Part shown: positions 53,715 through 63,974 of the stretch, in pieces
Layout: each line of letters begins with the position of its first letter
Position numbering within the stretch: the first letter of the stretch is position 1
Assembly (NCBI RefSeq): GCF_964204645.1
Contig: NC_134025.1
Span: forward strand, 17,082,001 to 17,146,000
Direction of reading: 5' to 3'
Source of the DNA: Tubulanus polymorphus
Lineage: Eukaryota; Nemertea; Palaeonemertea; Tubulaniformes; Tubulanidae
Length of the DNA: 64,000 nucleotides
Notes under the pieces: model-generated
What the model saw: only the letters and a program-made list of their open reading frames with translations
Told to the model about the DNA's origin: nothing
Databases searched by the model: none
Position numbers and translations under genes: made by a program

Positions 53715-56700
53715 ATGGGGGAGAATGAACACCAGCCAGAAAATAATAATGTTAATAAAAATCAATATTATTGCCAATATTGTAAAAAATACATCGATAA
53801 ATCCCAAAAATCACGACATGAAAAAACTGCAAATCATATAAAAAATGTATTAGATTTTGAAACACTAGATAATACAAATGAAAGAAAAGAACGATTAGAT
53901 GATATGAATGTGGATGAAATAAAATGTGAAGTTTGTGATGAATTTATAACAAAAAGGAATTATAATAGACATCTCGAATCACAAAAACACCATCACAATT
54001 TGAGTAATAATGTTTTAGGAAAAGATTATTTCGATGATAAACCTCAAAAAGTAAAAAAACCAACTTCAAAAACTAAATCTATTTCAAATAAACCTTACAT
54101 GGAAAATGTTAGAAATTATATTGATTCACTAGAAATAAAAGATACAATTGAAATATTAGAAACATTACGTAGTAAAATTGGTCCTGCAGCTATTATATTT
54201 AGATTTTTTAAAGGTACAACAATAGAAGATTATAGTAAATTTAATGAAATAATAGAAAAAATACTAGATTTGATAACAGATGTTGAATATCCAAAAATTA
54301 GTATCTCTGGGAAAGTAAGTTTTTTAAAGTCAGAAGATAAAATGGATTATACTATTCAAACACTCTCTGAAGAAATAATTTCAAAAACACAAATAAAAGA
54401 GAAGTTAGAAAAAATATTTAATGAATTTAAACGTCATATTGAAGAAAGATATTTTGAGGGTTCTGGCTTAACATTGAATGAAATTATATTTTTAGATTTA
54501 AATGTTTATAATACAAAAAGAAATAAAACATCAAAAAGTAATAAAATGTTTAAAAATGATTCAAACTTTAAAACAGAAAAGGAGGATATTAAAGGATCAT
54601 CTTATATTAAATTACCATTTACAACAAAAGCAGTAATAAATGTTCAAAATGAAGATAATAAATGTTTTCTGTGGCCAATTACTAGTTGCTTACATCCAAC
54701 AGAAGATATTACACATAGTTTTAGAATAACAAATTACCGGAAATATGAAACATTATATAAAATTGATCAATATCCAGTAACTATAAAAATGATTTCTAAA
54801 ATAGAAAAAGTTAATAATTTGAAAATAAATGTATTCGAATTAATGCAATTACCAAAGACAAAAGGTGAAAATATTAAAGATTATACATTGGAAGCTTTAT
54901 ATTTAACAGAATATTATGATGATGGAAATGTTATAGATTTGTTATATTACAAAAAAGATGAAAATGAACATTATATGTGGTTAAAACAAATTGATTTATT
55001 CTTTAGAACGGAAAGTGATCACCATAATAAAATTTATCTATGTAGAAAATGTTTATCTAAATTTAGAACTGAGAATGCGTTACTAAAACATAAAGAATTA
55101 TGTGATAATAAAGATTTTTGTAAATTAATAATGCCAACAGAAAAAGATTATAAATTGAAATTTACTAATCATAAATTTTAGAATATTGTTCCATTTGTAA
55201 TTTATGGGGATTTTGAATCGTTGAATAAAGAATTAACCGATCAAGATAGAAAAGAAATATATAACAAAAAGCAATTATTAAAATCAATAGATAAAGGAAA
55301 TGAATTAAATGAAGACACAACACAAGACCCACCAATTATAAATACAATTAAAAAAGTTCACCAAAGAGCTGCTGCTTATGGAATTTACATAAAATCAAAT
55401 TATCCTGAATTATATGAAAGTCAATATATTTCTTTTAGAGGTGAAAATGTAGTTAATGATTTTAGTAACAAAATAATTGAATTAGAAAGTGATTTTGCAG
55501 AATTATTAAACAAAAATAAAAGAATAGTTATGACAAAAGAAGATGAAATTGATTTTAATTATGCAACTCATTGTTGTTATTGTGAAAAACGTTTTTATTC
55601 ATTTGATAAAAAAGTTAGAGATCATGATCATTTAAATTCAAAATATCGTGGAGCTGCTCATGAAGATTGTAATTTACAAGCTAAAAAAGTAAATTTCGTT
55701 CCAATGTTATTTCATAATTCATCCGGCTATGATACCCATCTATTTATAAAACAATTATCGGGAAAATTGGGCGCAATTAATCAAGAAATAGAAGAATATA
55801 ATGCTATGAATGATGTAAATGTAAGAAAATATTATTTTAAACTATTAGCTACAACATCTGAAAATTATATTTCATTTCAATTGGTTGCATTAGATTTTTA
55901 GATTCTTATAGATTTCTAGCAAGTTCATTAGATAATTTATCAAAAAGTTTAGTTGATAATGATTTTATAATAACTCGATATTATTATCCAAATGACCAAG
56001 ATTTTAAATTATTGAGATATAAAGGCGCAATTCCTTATTCATTTTATAAAACACACAATGATTTTAATGTAACAGAATTATTAAAAGATCAATTTTGTGA
56101 TCAATTAAAAGAGGAGTATGTAAAAGACGAAGTGTTAAATAGAACATTAAATATTTGGAAACATTTTAAGATGAAAAATCATGGCGAATTAGTTGATTTA
56201 TATTTAAAATCAGATGTTATGATATTGGCTGACATATTTGAAAAATTTAGAGAAGTTAATTTGAATCATTTTAATGTTGATCCTTGTTATTGCTACTCTA
56301 GTCCTGGTTTAACCTGGCAATGTGGTTTAAAATACACAAATGTAGAATTAGATTTATTAAAAGAACCAGACATGGTTTTATTATTTGAAAAATCAATTAG
56401 AGGTGGAATTAGTGGTGTTATGGGAGATAGATATTTTAAAGCAAATGATGAATATAAATTATTATATATTGACGCCAATAATTTATATGGTTGAGCAATG
56501 ATGCAACTTCAACCATACAAAAATTTTATATTAACAGAAGTTGAAAATGATGATAAAACTGATTGGGAAAGCGCAATTGCGAGTTTAAAAGATGAAGCAC
56601 CAATTGGTTATTTCTTTGTAGTTGATTTAGAATATCCTGAAAATATAAAGTTTAAGACAAGAAACTTACCTTATTGCCCAGAACATTTAACCGTAGATGA

Positions 56701-58776
56701 TAGTTATTTAAGTGAATACCAGAAGAAAATAAAACCGAAAGATCATGTTTTTACAGAAAAATTAATACTTACTCAAAATAATAAATACAATTATATTGTT
56801 CATTATAGAATGTTAAAATTTTATCTAAAACAAGGAATGAAATTAAAGAAAGTACATAGATATATTGAATTTAATCAACCGAAGTGGTTAGAAAAATATA
56901 TAGATTTCAATACTCAACAGAGAACCATATCAAAAACAGATTTTGAAAAAGATTTCTTCAAATTAATGAATAATAGTTTTTATGGTAAAACATGTGAAAA
57001 TATTACAAATAGAAATGATATTGAATAAGTAAATAATTCTGAACGATTAAGACATTTACAATCAAGTCCTAGACATTTAGGAAATAAAAGATTTGAAGAT
57101 TATTTAACAGCAGTTAAATTAAAAAGAACGTTTAATAAACCTATATTCATTGGTTCAACTGTTTTAGAAGTATCAAAATTATTAATGTATGATTTTTATT
57201 ATAATGTTTTACTACCACTTTTTGGGGAAAAGCATATTGAAATATTATATTTTGATTCTGTAACAGCTGACACCCCAATATTATTAAAATGTAATGATAA
57301 AATATTAATGAGAAGAATTTCAGAAATAATTCCAAAACAAAATGAATGATATATTTCGTATGGTGAAAAAGAATTAATACAAATAAATGAATTAATGGAT
57401 GTTTGGACAAGAAATGGATGGAAAAAATTAAAGAATATTATTAGGCATAAAACAAATAAGAAAATCTATAGAGTTAGAACTAAATTAGGGTTTGTAGATG
57501 TTACAGAAGATCATAGTTTAATTAAACGAAATGGTAATGAAATAAAACCAACTGATATAAAAATTGGAGATGAATTATTACATAAAAGATTTTTCCAAAG
57601 AATGAATCATATGTCATTTGATAAAATAAATGATAATATTTATAATATAGAACCCGAAACATTAGAAGAAAAAGAATATTTTATCAAAGGATTTTTTATG
57701 GGAGATGGTTCAGCAGGTGTGTATAAATATGTTTGGGGTAATAAATATTGATGGTATTTATGCAATCAAGATTTGATATTATTAGAAAGAATTAAGAAAT
57801 TCTGTGAAGAAGTTTATCCAAATAAAACATTTAAAATCATGGATGTTATGAAATCATCAGCAGTTTATAGAATACTTGTAAATAATCCTAAAGATTTTGC
57901 TATAAAATATAATGATGAATTCTATATCATGCAATAGTGAAAAGTAATACTTCAACTAAAGAAAAGATAGTTCCAGATTATGTATTAAATGCAAAAAATA
58001 ATTTAAGAAAGTGGTTCTTCATTGGATTCTATGCCGCAGATGGCACTAAAAAATTTACAAAGGATAAAAAGATAACCTTTGCACAGAAAGGAAAAGTTGC
58101 TATATCAGGATTAAATATATTATGCATTTCATTAGGATTTAATATGAATATAGAATTAATTAAATCTAAACCAAATTGTTTTAATTTAAGGCATGTAGAA
58201 AAAGAATTAACAGAAGAAGTTAAAGATTTATTTGAAATATATAACCTATCAGATTATGTTTATGATTTATCAACTGAAGATGGTACATTTAACTGTGGAT
58301 TTCCATTAATTGCAAAAAATACTAACAGTTACATACTAAAAATCAAGACAAATGACATAACAAAAGACTTAAAAACATTAAAACATCATTTTGATTTTAG
58401 CAATTATCCCAAAGATCATGAACAATTTAGCAATGATAATAAAAAGATTCCTGGTAAGTTTAAAGATCAATTAGGGGGTGATGAAATGATTGAATTTGTT
58501 GGGATAAAAAGTAAAATGTATAGTTACAGAACAAAAGATCATGAAGCTAAAAAGTTAAAAGGAATAACAAAACATGTGGTTGATAAACATATAGAATTTC
58601 AAGATTATATAAAGTGTTTATATAACTCAATTGTAATGAAACACAAAATGAATTGTTTAAGATCAGAAGATCACAAGATGTACATTAATGAAGTTGAAAA
58701 AACTAGTTTGAATCCATTTGATGATAAAAGGCATATTTTAGATGATGGTATAAAAACATTACCTTATGGCCATTAA
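53715..58776 (+). pseudogene. polB: Polinton protein-primed DNA polymerase B with intein
   Basis: ATG 53,715 follows TTTTTTTTCCCTAATAA. Order: C2H2 fingers (YYCQYCKKYIDKSQKSRHEK; KCEVCDEFITKRNYNRHLES), a spacer with KCFLWPITSCLHPTEDITHS, a CRKCLSKFRTENALLKHKEL finger, Exo I (VIYGDFES), a Cys/His insert (KVRDHDHLNSKYRGAAHEDC), Exo II (FHNSSGYDTHLF), Exo III (LVDLYLKSDVMILADIFE), motif A (YIDANNLYG), motif B (FKLMNNSFYGKTCEN) and motif C (YFD..TNSY) split by an intein. Lesions: TAG 55,179, frameshift about 55,893, TGA 56,492 at the motif A Trp, TAA near 57,026, plus intein lesions. Motif C has Asn for the second Asp. It replicates the linear element from its termini when intact. Confidence 0.9.
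57257..58320 (+). pseudogene. LAGLIDADG intein in polymerase motif C
   Basis: About 354 codons inserted between the Asp of YFD and the following Thr. Block A is SVTADTPILL with Ser1. Block B is VTEDHSLI with the TxxH-type His. Two dodecapeptides of a homing endonuclease are FIKGFFMGDG and FFIGFYAADG. Block F is VYDLSTEDGTFNCG, and block G ends LIAKN before Thr+1. The penultimate residue is Lys rather than the usual His. TGA stops at 57,347 and 57,749 and a frameshift near 57,935 make this copy inactive. The R3 polymerase has no intein at this site. Inteins splice themselves out of the host protein; the endonuclease spreads them to empty alleles. Confidence 0.88.
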
Positions 58777-61237
58777 AACAGAAAATCAATATCATCATGC
58801 TCGAAATCACTATTGGCTTCTTCATTTTCATTTAATTGTTCTTGTATAATTTGTTTAGGTTCTTCCATTTCATTTTTCTCATTTAAATAAAGTTCTATCT
58901 TGTACCACATTTCATATCGCTCTCTTTGTTTCTTTTTGTTTGTTAATTCGTCAAATTGAATTATAATATCGATGTTTAAATAATTTACAATCTTATTTAA
59001 AAAGAATTCATAATTAATTGAATCTGTTATTCTATTTTCCAAATGATACATTAATATTTGTTTGAATGTTTATTTTATATTTTCCGTATCTTCTGTTAAT
59101 TTAGGTTTTTCATAATAATCGTTAAATAATAAATATATATACATTTTCTTTTGTTTTGTGTTAAATTTTGATGGAATAATTGTTTTTATAATATCTTTTT
59201 TAGTTATTTCACCATTTTTATTTTCTATCATTTTCATTTTTTCAAGCCATTGCATATATTCTGGTGTATGATCTTCTATAGAAAATGTTTTAAAAATTTC
59301 ATCTAGATACTTTAATTTTGGTTCTATGACAGAATCTCTAGTTTTTTCTTCACCCCATAAATTCTTTTGCCATCCACATTCATTACAAAATAACACAGTA
59401 CCTTCTTGCCTTAAGGTCGCATAATTACATTGTGGGCATTTTTGTTTTTAATTTATTGGTAATAGATCTTCATTAAGCTCCTGGTATTTTCTTACGTTTT
59501 CTTTATGTTTTATTGTTCTATTATGTAGATTTGAATTACTTGTTGTAATAATCAATTTACAATATTTACAATAATATGTTTTTCTTGTTAATTCATTATA
59601 TTGTTTTTCTAACTTTTCAACTGTTTCTTTATCTGGTAACGTTTTCTCATATTTTATTTTTTCTAATAAACTATTTTTTCTTTCATTGATTTCTGCTTCA
59701 ACTTTATTAGAAATTTTATCTATATGTACTTTACGAAATTGATGATTCTCCCAATCTTCTATATTTTCAGCGGTGTTGTCATATCGCGGAAAGACGGAAT
59801 CGCGGAATTTTCCAAAAACGCGGAATTTCTTCATTCTTACTTTAAATAGAAAACGGGTTTTCCCACGGGGATACCCACTGTCGGACAGGGCACCGGACCG
59901 ATCGATGCAACGAGTTAGGTTCGAGTCCCATTATTTGCAGGCAATTTTATATGGAATTATTATATCACGATACCGTTGACTGGCTGCCACCTGTAGAAGA
60001 AGTCAGAATCAAGTGGGGTGAAAGAGACCAGGCACCTAATGTCTATTTCTACTGGGCAAACTTCGGTTATCGAAGTTCATCGACTTTTTGAGAACTTCAG
60101 AAACGAATATTATCAGATAAATATTGAGCACGTTCGCGGTGTCGGACCGTAGTTGTAGATGGTTGCAAACATGAAATCCTACGACCAAACAAGAATCGGT
60201 TCAAATTCCTTCGTCAAATTCGTCCAGTACCGGTACCAATGAGATTCTTTTGATCCAAATAATCAGCATAGGAACATATATGTTATAGCAGTCACAAAGA
60301 TAACATTAAAAAAACGAAACCATTTTATAATCTTTCATATCATTTAATTCTAAAAGATAAACCACATTCGCTTATAACAACAATGTAGACACACAACACG
60401 CATGAACAATCCTAAGCCAGAATGAAATGTACATAATGTCTATTTATTTTCGTCTGACATCGATCCAGTTCCACAGTTGTGAGTTAACTCTGAGTTACTT
60501 AGAATCAATTCATTTCCAATGTTTTAAATCCAGAGACCAGAGTCAAATCTTAACTCGGAACTGAGTCCTGGAGAATGACCCATGGTGTCATCAAAAATCC
60601 TACGTTTACGTACCATCGATTTGTATTCCTTCAGTTAATGCAGCGATACTCTGTATCACTGAATTCGCAAAGCACGTATTGCCTAGGTTCTACATTATTT
60701 GGAACAGTATCGTTAAGTTGTTGACTGGCGATATAATAAATTATCAAATACTAATTCCCGTGGTTGAAAACCTGGGTCCGATGCCCTGTCCGACAGTGGG
60801 TATCCCCGTGGGAAAACCCGTTTACTATTTATAGTTAAAATGAAGAAATTCCGCGTTTTTGGAAAATTCCGCGATTCCGTCTTTCCGCGATATGACAACA
60901 CCGTATTTTCAGGGTTATATTTTTTTCGACAAGGCTCACAGAAATGATCTTTTATATTATCCTTGTCATAGGATAAGAAAGGTCTTTTCCAAATAATTTC
61001 AGGTTCAACTTCAACAGAATTACTATTACTTTCGTTACTATCAACATTAGCCGTTGCGCCATTAATTTTACACTCCTCTGAATGTTTTTTAACATAATTT
61101 CTTGAGAATAATTTATTACATTTTGGGCAGTTTAGTTTAGGGGGTTTATAATTTTCATCATGTTTTTTCATATGTCGAGCCATATTACTTTTTCTTAGAA
61201 GTTCACCACAAATTTCGCATGGTATCTTCTCATCCAT
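58773..61237 (-). pseudogene. Zinc-finger / VLTF3-like late transcription factor, interrupted
   Basis: On minus from ATG 61,237 (behind TTTTTCCTAAATAA). Four C2H2-type fingers (CEICGELLRKSNMARHMKKH; CPKCNKLFSRNYVKKH; HFCEPC..; YYCKYCKLI..H) precede a zinc ribbon (CPQCNYATLRQEG..FCNECGW, 59,380-59,435). An EPKLKYLDEIFKTF segment and a C-terminal YEFFLNKIVNYLNID..WYKIELYL pattern follow. This order and the final L/W pattern resemble poxvirus A2-type late transcription factor VLTF3. A 1,133-bp transposon (59,771-60,903) splits the third finger; removing it and one 9-bp duplication restores frame. TAA codons at 59,448 and 59,070 are in phase. The product is about 435 aa. Confidence 0.65.
59771..60903. 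mobile_element. Mutator-like non-autonomous DNA transposon
   Basis: 1,133 bp with about 130-bp terminal inverted repeats (CGGTGTTGTCATATCGCGGA inward) and a 9-bp duplication TATTTTCAG at 59,762-59,770 and 60,904-60,912. Long inverted repeats plus a 9-bp duplication point to the Mutator superfamily. No transposase is encoded. The arms include GGGTATCCCCGTGGGAAAAC, which is also similar to 19,545-19,570. Confidence 0.8.
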
Positions 61238-61305
61238 TTATTTAGGAAAAATTTTATTAAAATTAATTTTTAGTGATGAGCGGTAATTTTTTTATGTTAT
61301 AAATA

Positions 61306-61485
61306 ATGGTAGAATCAAAAGAATACAGAATATTTGTAGATTCTAGAAGACTTACAAATTATAAATCACATAATTTACTAGTTCAATTAGATAGAGAATT
61401 TAAGAATTGTGTAGATTTAAAATTAGTAAATATAAGTTTATGTAATTCTTTTTATAATAGTAATTGGAAGATGTGGGTTTCATAC
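61306..61485 (+). pseudogene. N-terminal fragment of a possible minor capsid (penton) protein
   Basis: Starts ATG 61,306 behind TTTTTTTATGTTATAAATA. It reads KEYRIFVDSRRLTNYKSHNL, then CVDLKLVNISLCNSFYNSNW, a strand-rich pattern like the N-terminus of Polinton minor capsid proteins. Coding similarity stops near 61,477, where a piece of Polinton terminus begins. The rest of the gene is missing; a matching C-terminus may survive at 49,780-49,925. The assignment is tentative. Confidence 0.35.
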
Positions 61486-61540
61486 CAGAGTACGAGAGTA
61501 CTAAACACCACTCATCACCACAAGTAATTTTTTTTCCTAA
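61477..61540 (+). repeat. Truncated Polinton terminus inside R5
   Basis: TTTCATACCAGAG..CGAGA, then CACCACTCATCACCACAAGT and a T-run with CCTAATAA, matches 53,659-53,714. It joins the minor-capsid-like fragment to the OB-like gene, marking a recombination or nested insertion. Confidence 0.65.
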
Positions 61541-61543
61541 TAA

Positions 61544-61855
61544 ATGGGAGATAGAAAAGCATTCTTAGCAACAATAAATAACAGAATAAAACCAGCAAAA
61601 AAACAATTTGAAATAAAAAAGTTAGTTGATGTTACAAAAGAAATTGAACATAAAATATTGAAATTAGAAAAGATAAAAACTAAATATGGAGAGAAAGTAT
61701 CAGTGAATTTAAGCTACTGTAATGTTAGTACATCGCGAGAATTTAAAGTGTTTTTACCTGATAAATGGGTTTCATTGAGTACAGAGGAATTAAAAGATTT
61801 AGAAGGATTTAAAATAATATATCATGGAAAAAATGAAGATGGACTGATGATTTAG
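61544..61855 (+). CDS. Small basic protein, possible OB-fold ssDNA binder
   Basis: A 103-aa intact frame behind TTTTTTTTCCTAATAA. It is related to the 117-aa protein at 9,488: KLVDVTKEIEHKILKLEKIK, TKYGEKVSVNL, FKVFLPDKW and a final YHGKNEDG correspond to TNRYGDKLVIHL, FRTYLPDRF and YKGKNEKG. Conservation of the KYGxK turn and FLPD motif across divergent copies argues for a real gene. The OB-fold idea is inference. The C-terminus ends a few residues short of the R2 copy. Confidence 0.6.
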   Translation: MGDRKAFLATINNRIKPAKKQFEIKKLVDVTKEIEHKILKLEKIKTKYGEKVSVNLSYCNVSTSREFKVFLPDKWVSLSTEELKDLEGFKIIYHGKNEDGLMI

Positions 61856-61971
61856 AAATTGTTGATTAAATTTAAAAAAATAAATTAATAAAAATAATGA
61901 ATATCTAGAATCCGAAATGACTTATCTGGACAATTTAATTGCTCCGCATAGATAGACAAAAGTAGTGAGAT

Positions 61972-61998
61972 GGTGCCGTATGGCACCCACATGGTGAT
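61972..61998. repeat. Intergenic copy of the short palindromic insert
   Basis: GGTGCCGTATGGCACCCACA then TGGTGAT differs from 21,097-21,123 at one base. Here it lies between genes, so it is not only a coding feature. Confidence 0.75.
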
Positions 61999-62057
61999 AT
62001 TCAATTAATATTCAATTAATTTAAAAAAATTATTTTTTTTGCTTTTTTTCTAAAGTA

Positions 62058-62426
62058 TTAATCCATTTTTTTTATTGTCAATTTTGGAATTTCAGAAGTA
62101 TTTTCACTTTTAATAGCAGTTGTTTCAGGATTATAAATATCATGAATTTTATTTGATTTCTTATACCAATTACACCCAATCAAAATGAATACAATTACAA
62201 ATCCAACTGTAAAATATAGACATTTATCAAATATTCTATTATTAGAAGGAGTAGAAATAACAATATTTTCACCATTTTTATTAACATTTTTATTACTTAT
62301 TTTTTCTTTTACAGCTTTTTTATATTCTTGTGATTTAATTCCTAATTGCCGAGACCATTCAATTTGTTTCTGTGATCTCGGTTTTTTCTTCACAGTTAAT
62401 TCCTTCACTTCTTTCACCTCGCTCAT
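62058..62426 (-). CDS. p122 homologue, basic single-span membrane protein
   Basis: An intact 122-aa gene. The basic head (KKKPRSQKQIEWSRQLGIKS) and one transmembrane segment (LYFTVGFVIVFILIGCNWY) match the layout of 20,608-20,976, but sequence identity is much lower, so R5 is a different Polinton subfamily. It overlaps the end of p202 by 68 bp in another frame. Confidence 0.75.
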   Translation of the reverse strand: MSEVKEVKELTVKKKPRSQKQIEWSRQLGIKSQEYKKAVKEKISNKNVNKNGENIVISTPSNNRIFDKCLYFTVGFVIVFILIGCNWYKKSNKIHDIYNPETTAIKSENTSEIPKLTIKKMD

Positions 62427-62964
62427 TTATTATAGAAATATTTTTACTTTCAATATTTGAAAATGTTATAACCCCAGTTGATAATAATGTCATAAATCCG
62501 CCTAATTGAAATGATAAATATCCAATCCATTTATTTAATTCAGTCATAACTAAATAATCATTTTTTAAATCAGCGTATAATCTATTTTCATCTTGAATTG
62601 GCAGCATATAATTACATAATTTACTATAACCTTTTACTACATTTTCTGATATCGCGTCATTAATTCTAGCTGTTCTCGCGGCTTCATAAATCTTAAATAA
62701 TCTAATAATTTCATCTGATTTCATTGTGTCTAATTCATTATAAGTTAAATTTTTACCGACAAAATTTTTACATTTTCCAGATGCTATTAATATTTCTAAT
62801 TGATGTTTACAGTAAAGATAATATTCATAATTATTATTTGTTGTAACATTATTTAAAGCACCATCATCTGGAATTAATTTGTTTTCTGTTATTCCTAAAT
62901 CATCTAAAGTTTTTTCAATTGGAACATCACCATTTTTAGATTTTATTTTCTTTTCACCTACCAT
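62359..62964 (-). CDS. p202 homologue, intact
   Basis: 201 aa from ATG 62,964, behind ATTTGTTATATAA. It shares EKTLDDLGITENKLIP, YEYYLYCKHQLEILIASGKC, DEIIRLFKIYEAARTARIND and a hydrophobic SFQLGGFMTLLSTGVITFSN with the other copies. Its C-terminus runs on into the p122 reading region, unlike the other copies, which stop at the p122 start. That suggests a small indel near the end. Confidence 0.75.
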   Translation of the reverse strand: MVGEKKIKSKNGDVPIEKTLDDLGITENKLIPDDGALNNVTTNNNYEYYLYCKHQLEILIASGKCKNFVGKNLTYNELDTMKSDEIIRLFKIYEAARTARINDAISENVVKGYSKLCNYMLPIQDENRLYADLKNDYLVMTELNKWIGYLSFQLGGFMTLLSTGVITFSNIESKNISIINERGERSEGINCEEKTEITETN

Positions 62965-62989
62965 TTATATAACAAATAAATTAGTTGTG

Positions 62990-63360
62990 TTGTTGCAACT
63001 AGAATTCAACTAGAACGTAACTAGAATTCAACTAGATTAACAAGCTAGTTGAAATATTGTTGTTTTTATTTATTTCTTGTTAAATCTAGTTGATTTTTGT
63101 TCCAACTACCAATAACTAGAATTCAACTAGAATGTAACTAGAATTAAACTAGATTAACAAGCTAGTTAAAATATTGATAAATCTAGTTGATTTTTTTCCA
63201 ACTACTAATAACTAGAATTCAACTAGAATGTAACTAGAATTAAAATAGCTTAACAAGCTAGTTAAAATATTGATAAATCTAGTTGATTTTTGTTCCAACT
63301 ACTAATAACTAGAATTCAACTAGAATGTAACTAGAATTCAACTAGATTAACAAGCCAGTT
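62990..63360. repeat. AACTAGAATTCAACTAG tandem array downstream of ATPase
   Basis: About four units of 90-130 bp containing AACTAGAATTCAACTAGAAT, AACTAGATTAACAAGCTAGT and AATCTAGTTGATTTTTGTTC, rich in CTAG and self-complementary. It lies between the ATPase 3' end and p202. The sequence is unrelated to the arrays at 22,740 and 34,300. Confidence 0.8.
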
Positions 63361-63367
63361 GAATTTA

Positions 63368-63974
63368 AATAAATTCATATTTAAATGGTTGTTGTAATCT
63401 AAATAGTAATTTTGATCTTTTAATATTTTTCAACTTATCCATATATTCATTATGTAAAATCATGTGGAATAATATCATTTTCCTCAAGTGCATTTTTCAT
63501 CGATTTTCTATCTTTATTGTAGAATAAAACTAGAAATCTAATGTTTTCTCTAAAGTCTTTAACAATTGAATTATATTTTTGATTTAAAACCCATGTTGTT
63601 ATCCCAAAATGTTTGCCAGAAAAAGCTATATAACATAACTCACTTTCTCTAATTTTTGAATCATGTAAATTTGCACAATCATCTATAATGAATAATGTAT
63701 TTGATCCTTTATAAATATCTATTGCTATTTTAATACAATTATCTAAATTTTCTTTTACTGTTTTAGGATCTAATATAATAAATTTATTATTTCTAGTAAT
63801 ATTTCTATCATAAGTTTGATTAAATTCATATGTTGGACAAAATAATACTATATTATCAAAATAGTTTTTATAAACATGTTCTAATAAATTTAATATAAAA
63901 TAAGTTTTTCCACAATTTGTTACACCAGAAATTAACATATTATGAGGCTCAAATATAAATAATTCCTTATTCAT
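63368..63974 (-). pseudogene. Packaging ATPase, R5 copy, one frameshift
   Basis: Starts at 63,974 with Walker A GVTNCGKTYF and Walker B TLFIIDDCAN. It is open for 174 codons, then an indel near 63,460 shifts the frame. The other frame continues with NEYMDKLKNIKRSKLLFRLQ to about 63,368. It is about 80% identical to the R4 copy. It follows the integrase end directly. Confidence 0.8.

Noticed and set aside
56490-57751. TGA decoded as tryptophan (alternative code) in the R5 polymerase and intein
   Set aside because: Other Trp codons in the same gene are TGG, TAA and TAG stops also occur, and intact genes nearby have no internal TGA. Decay by transitions is simpler.
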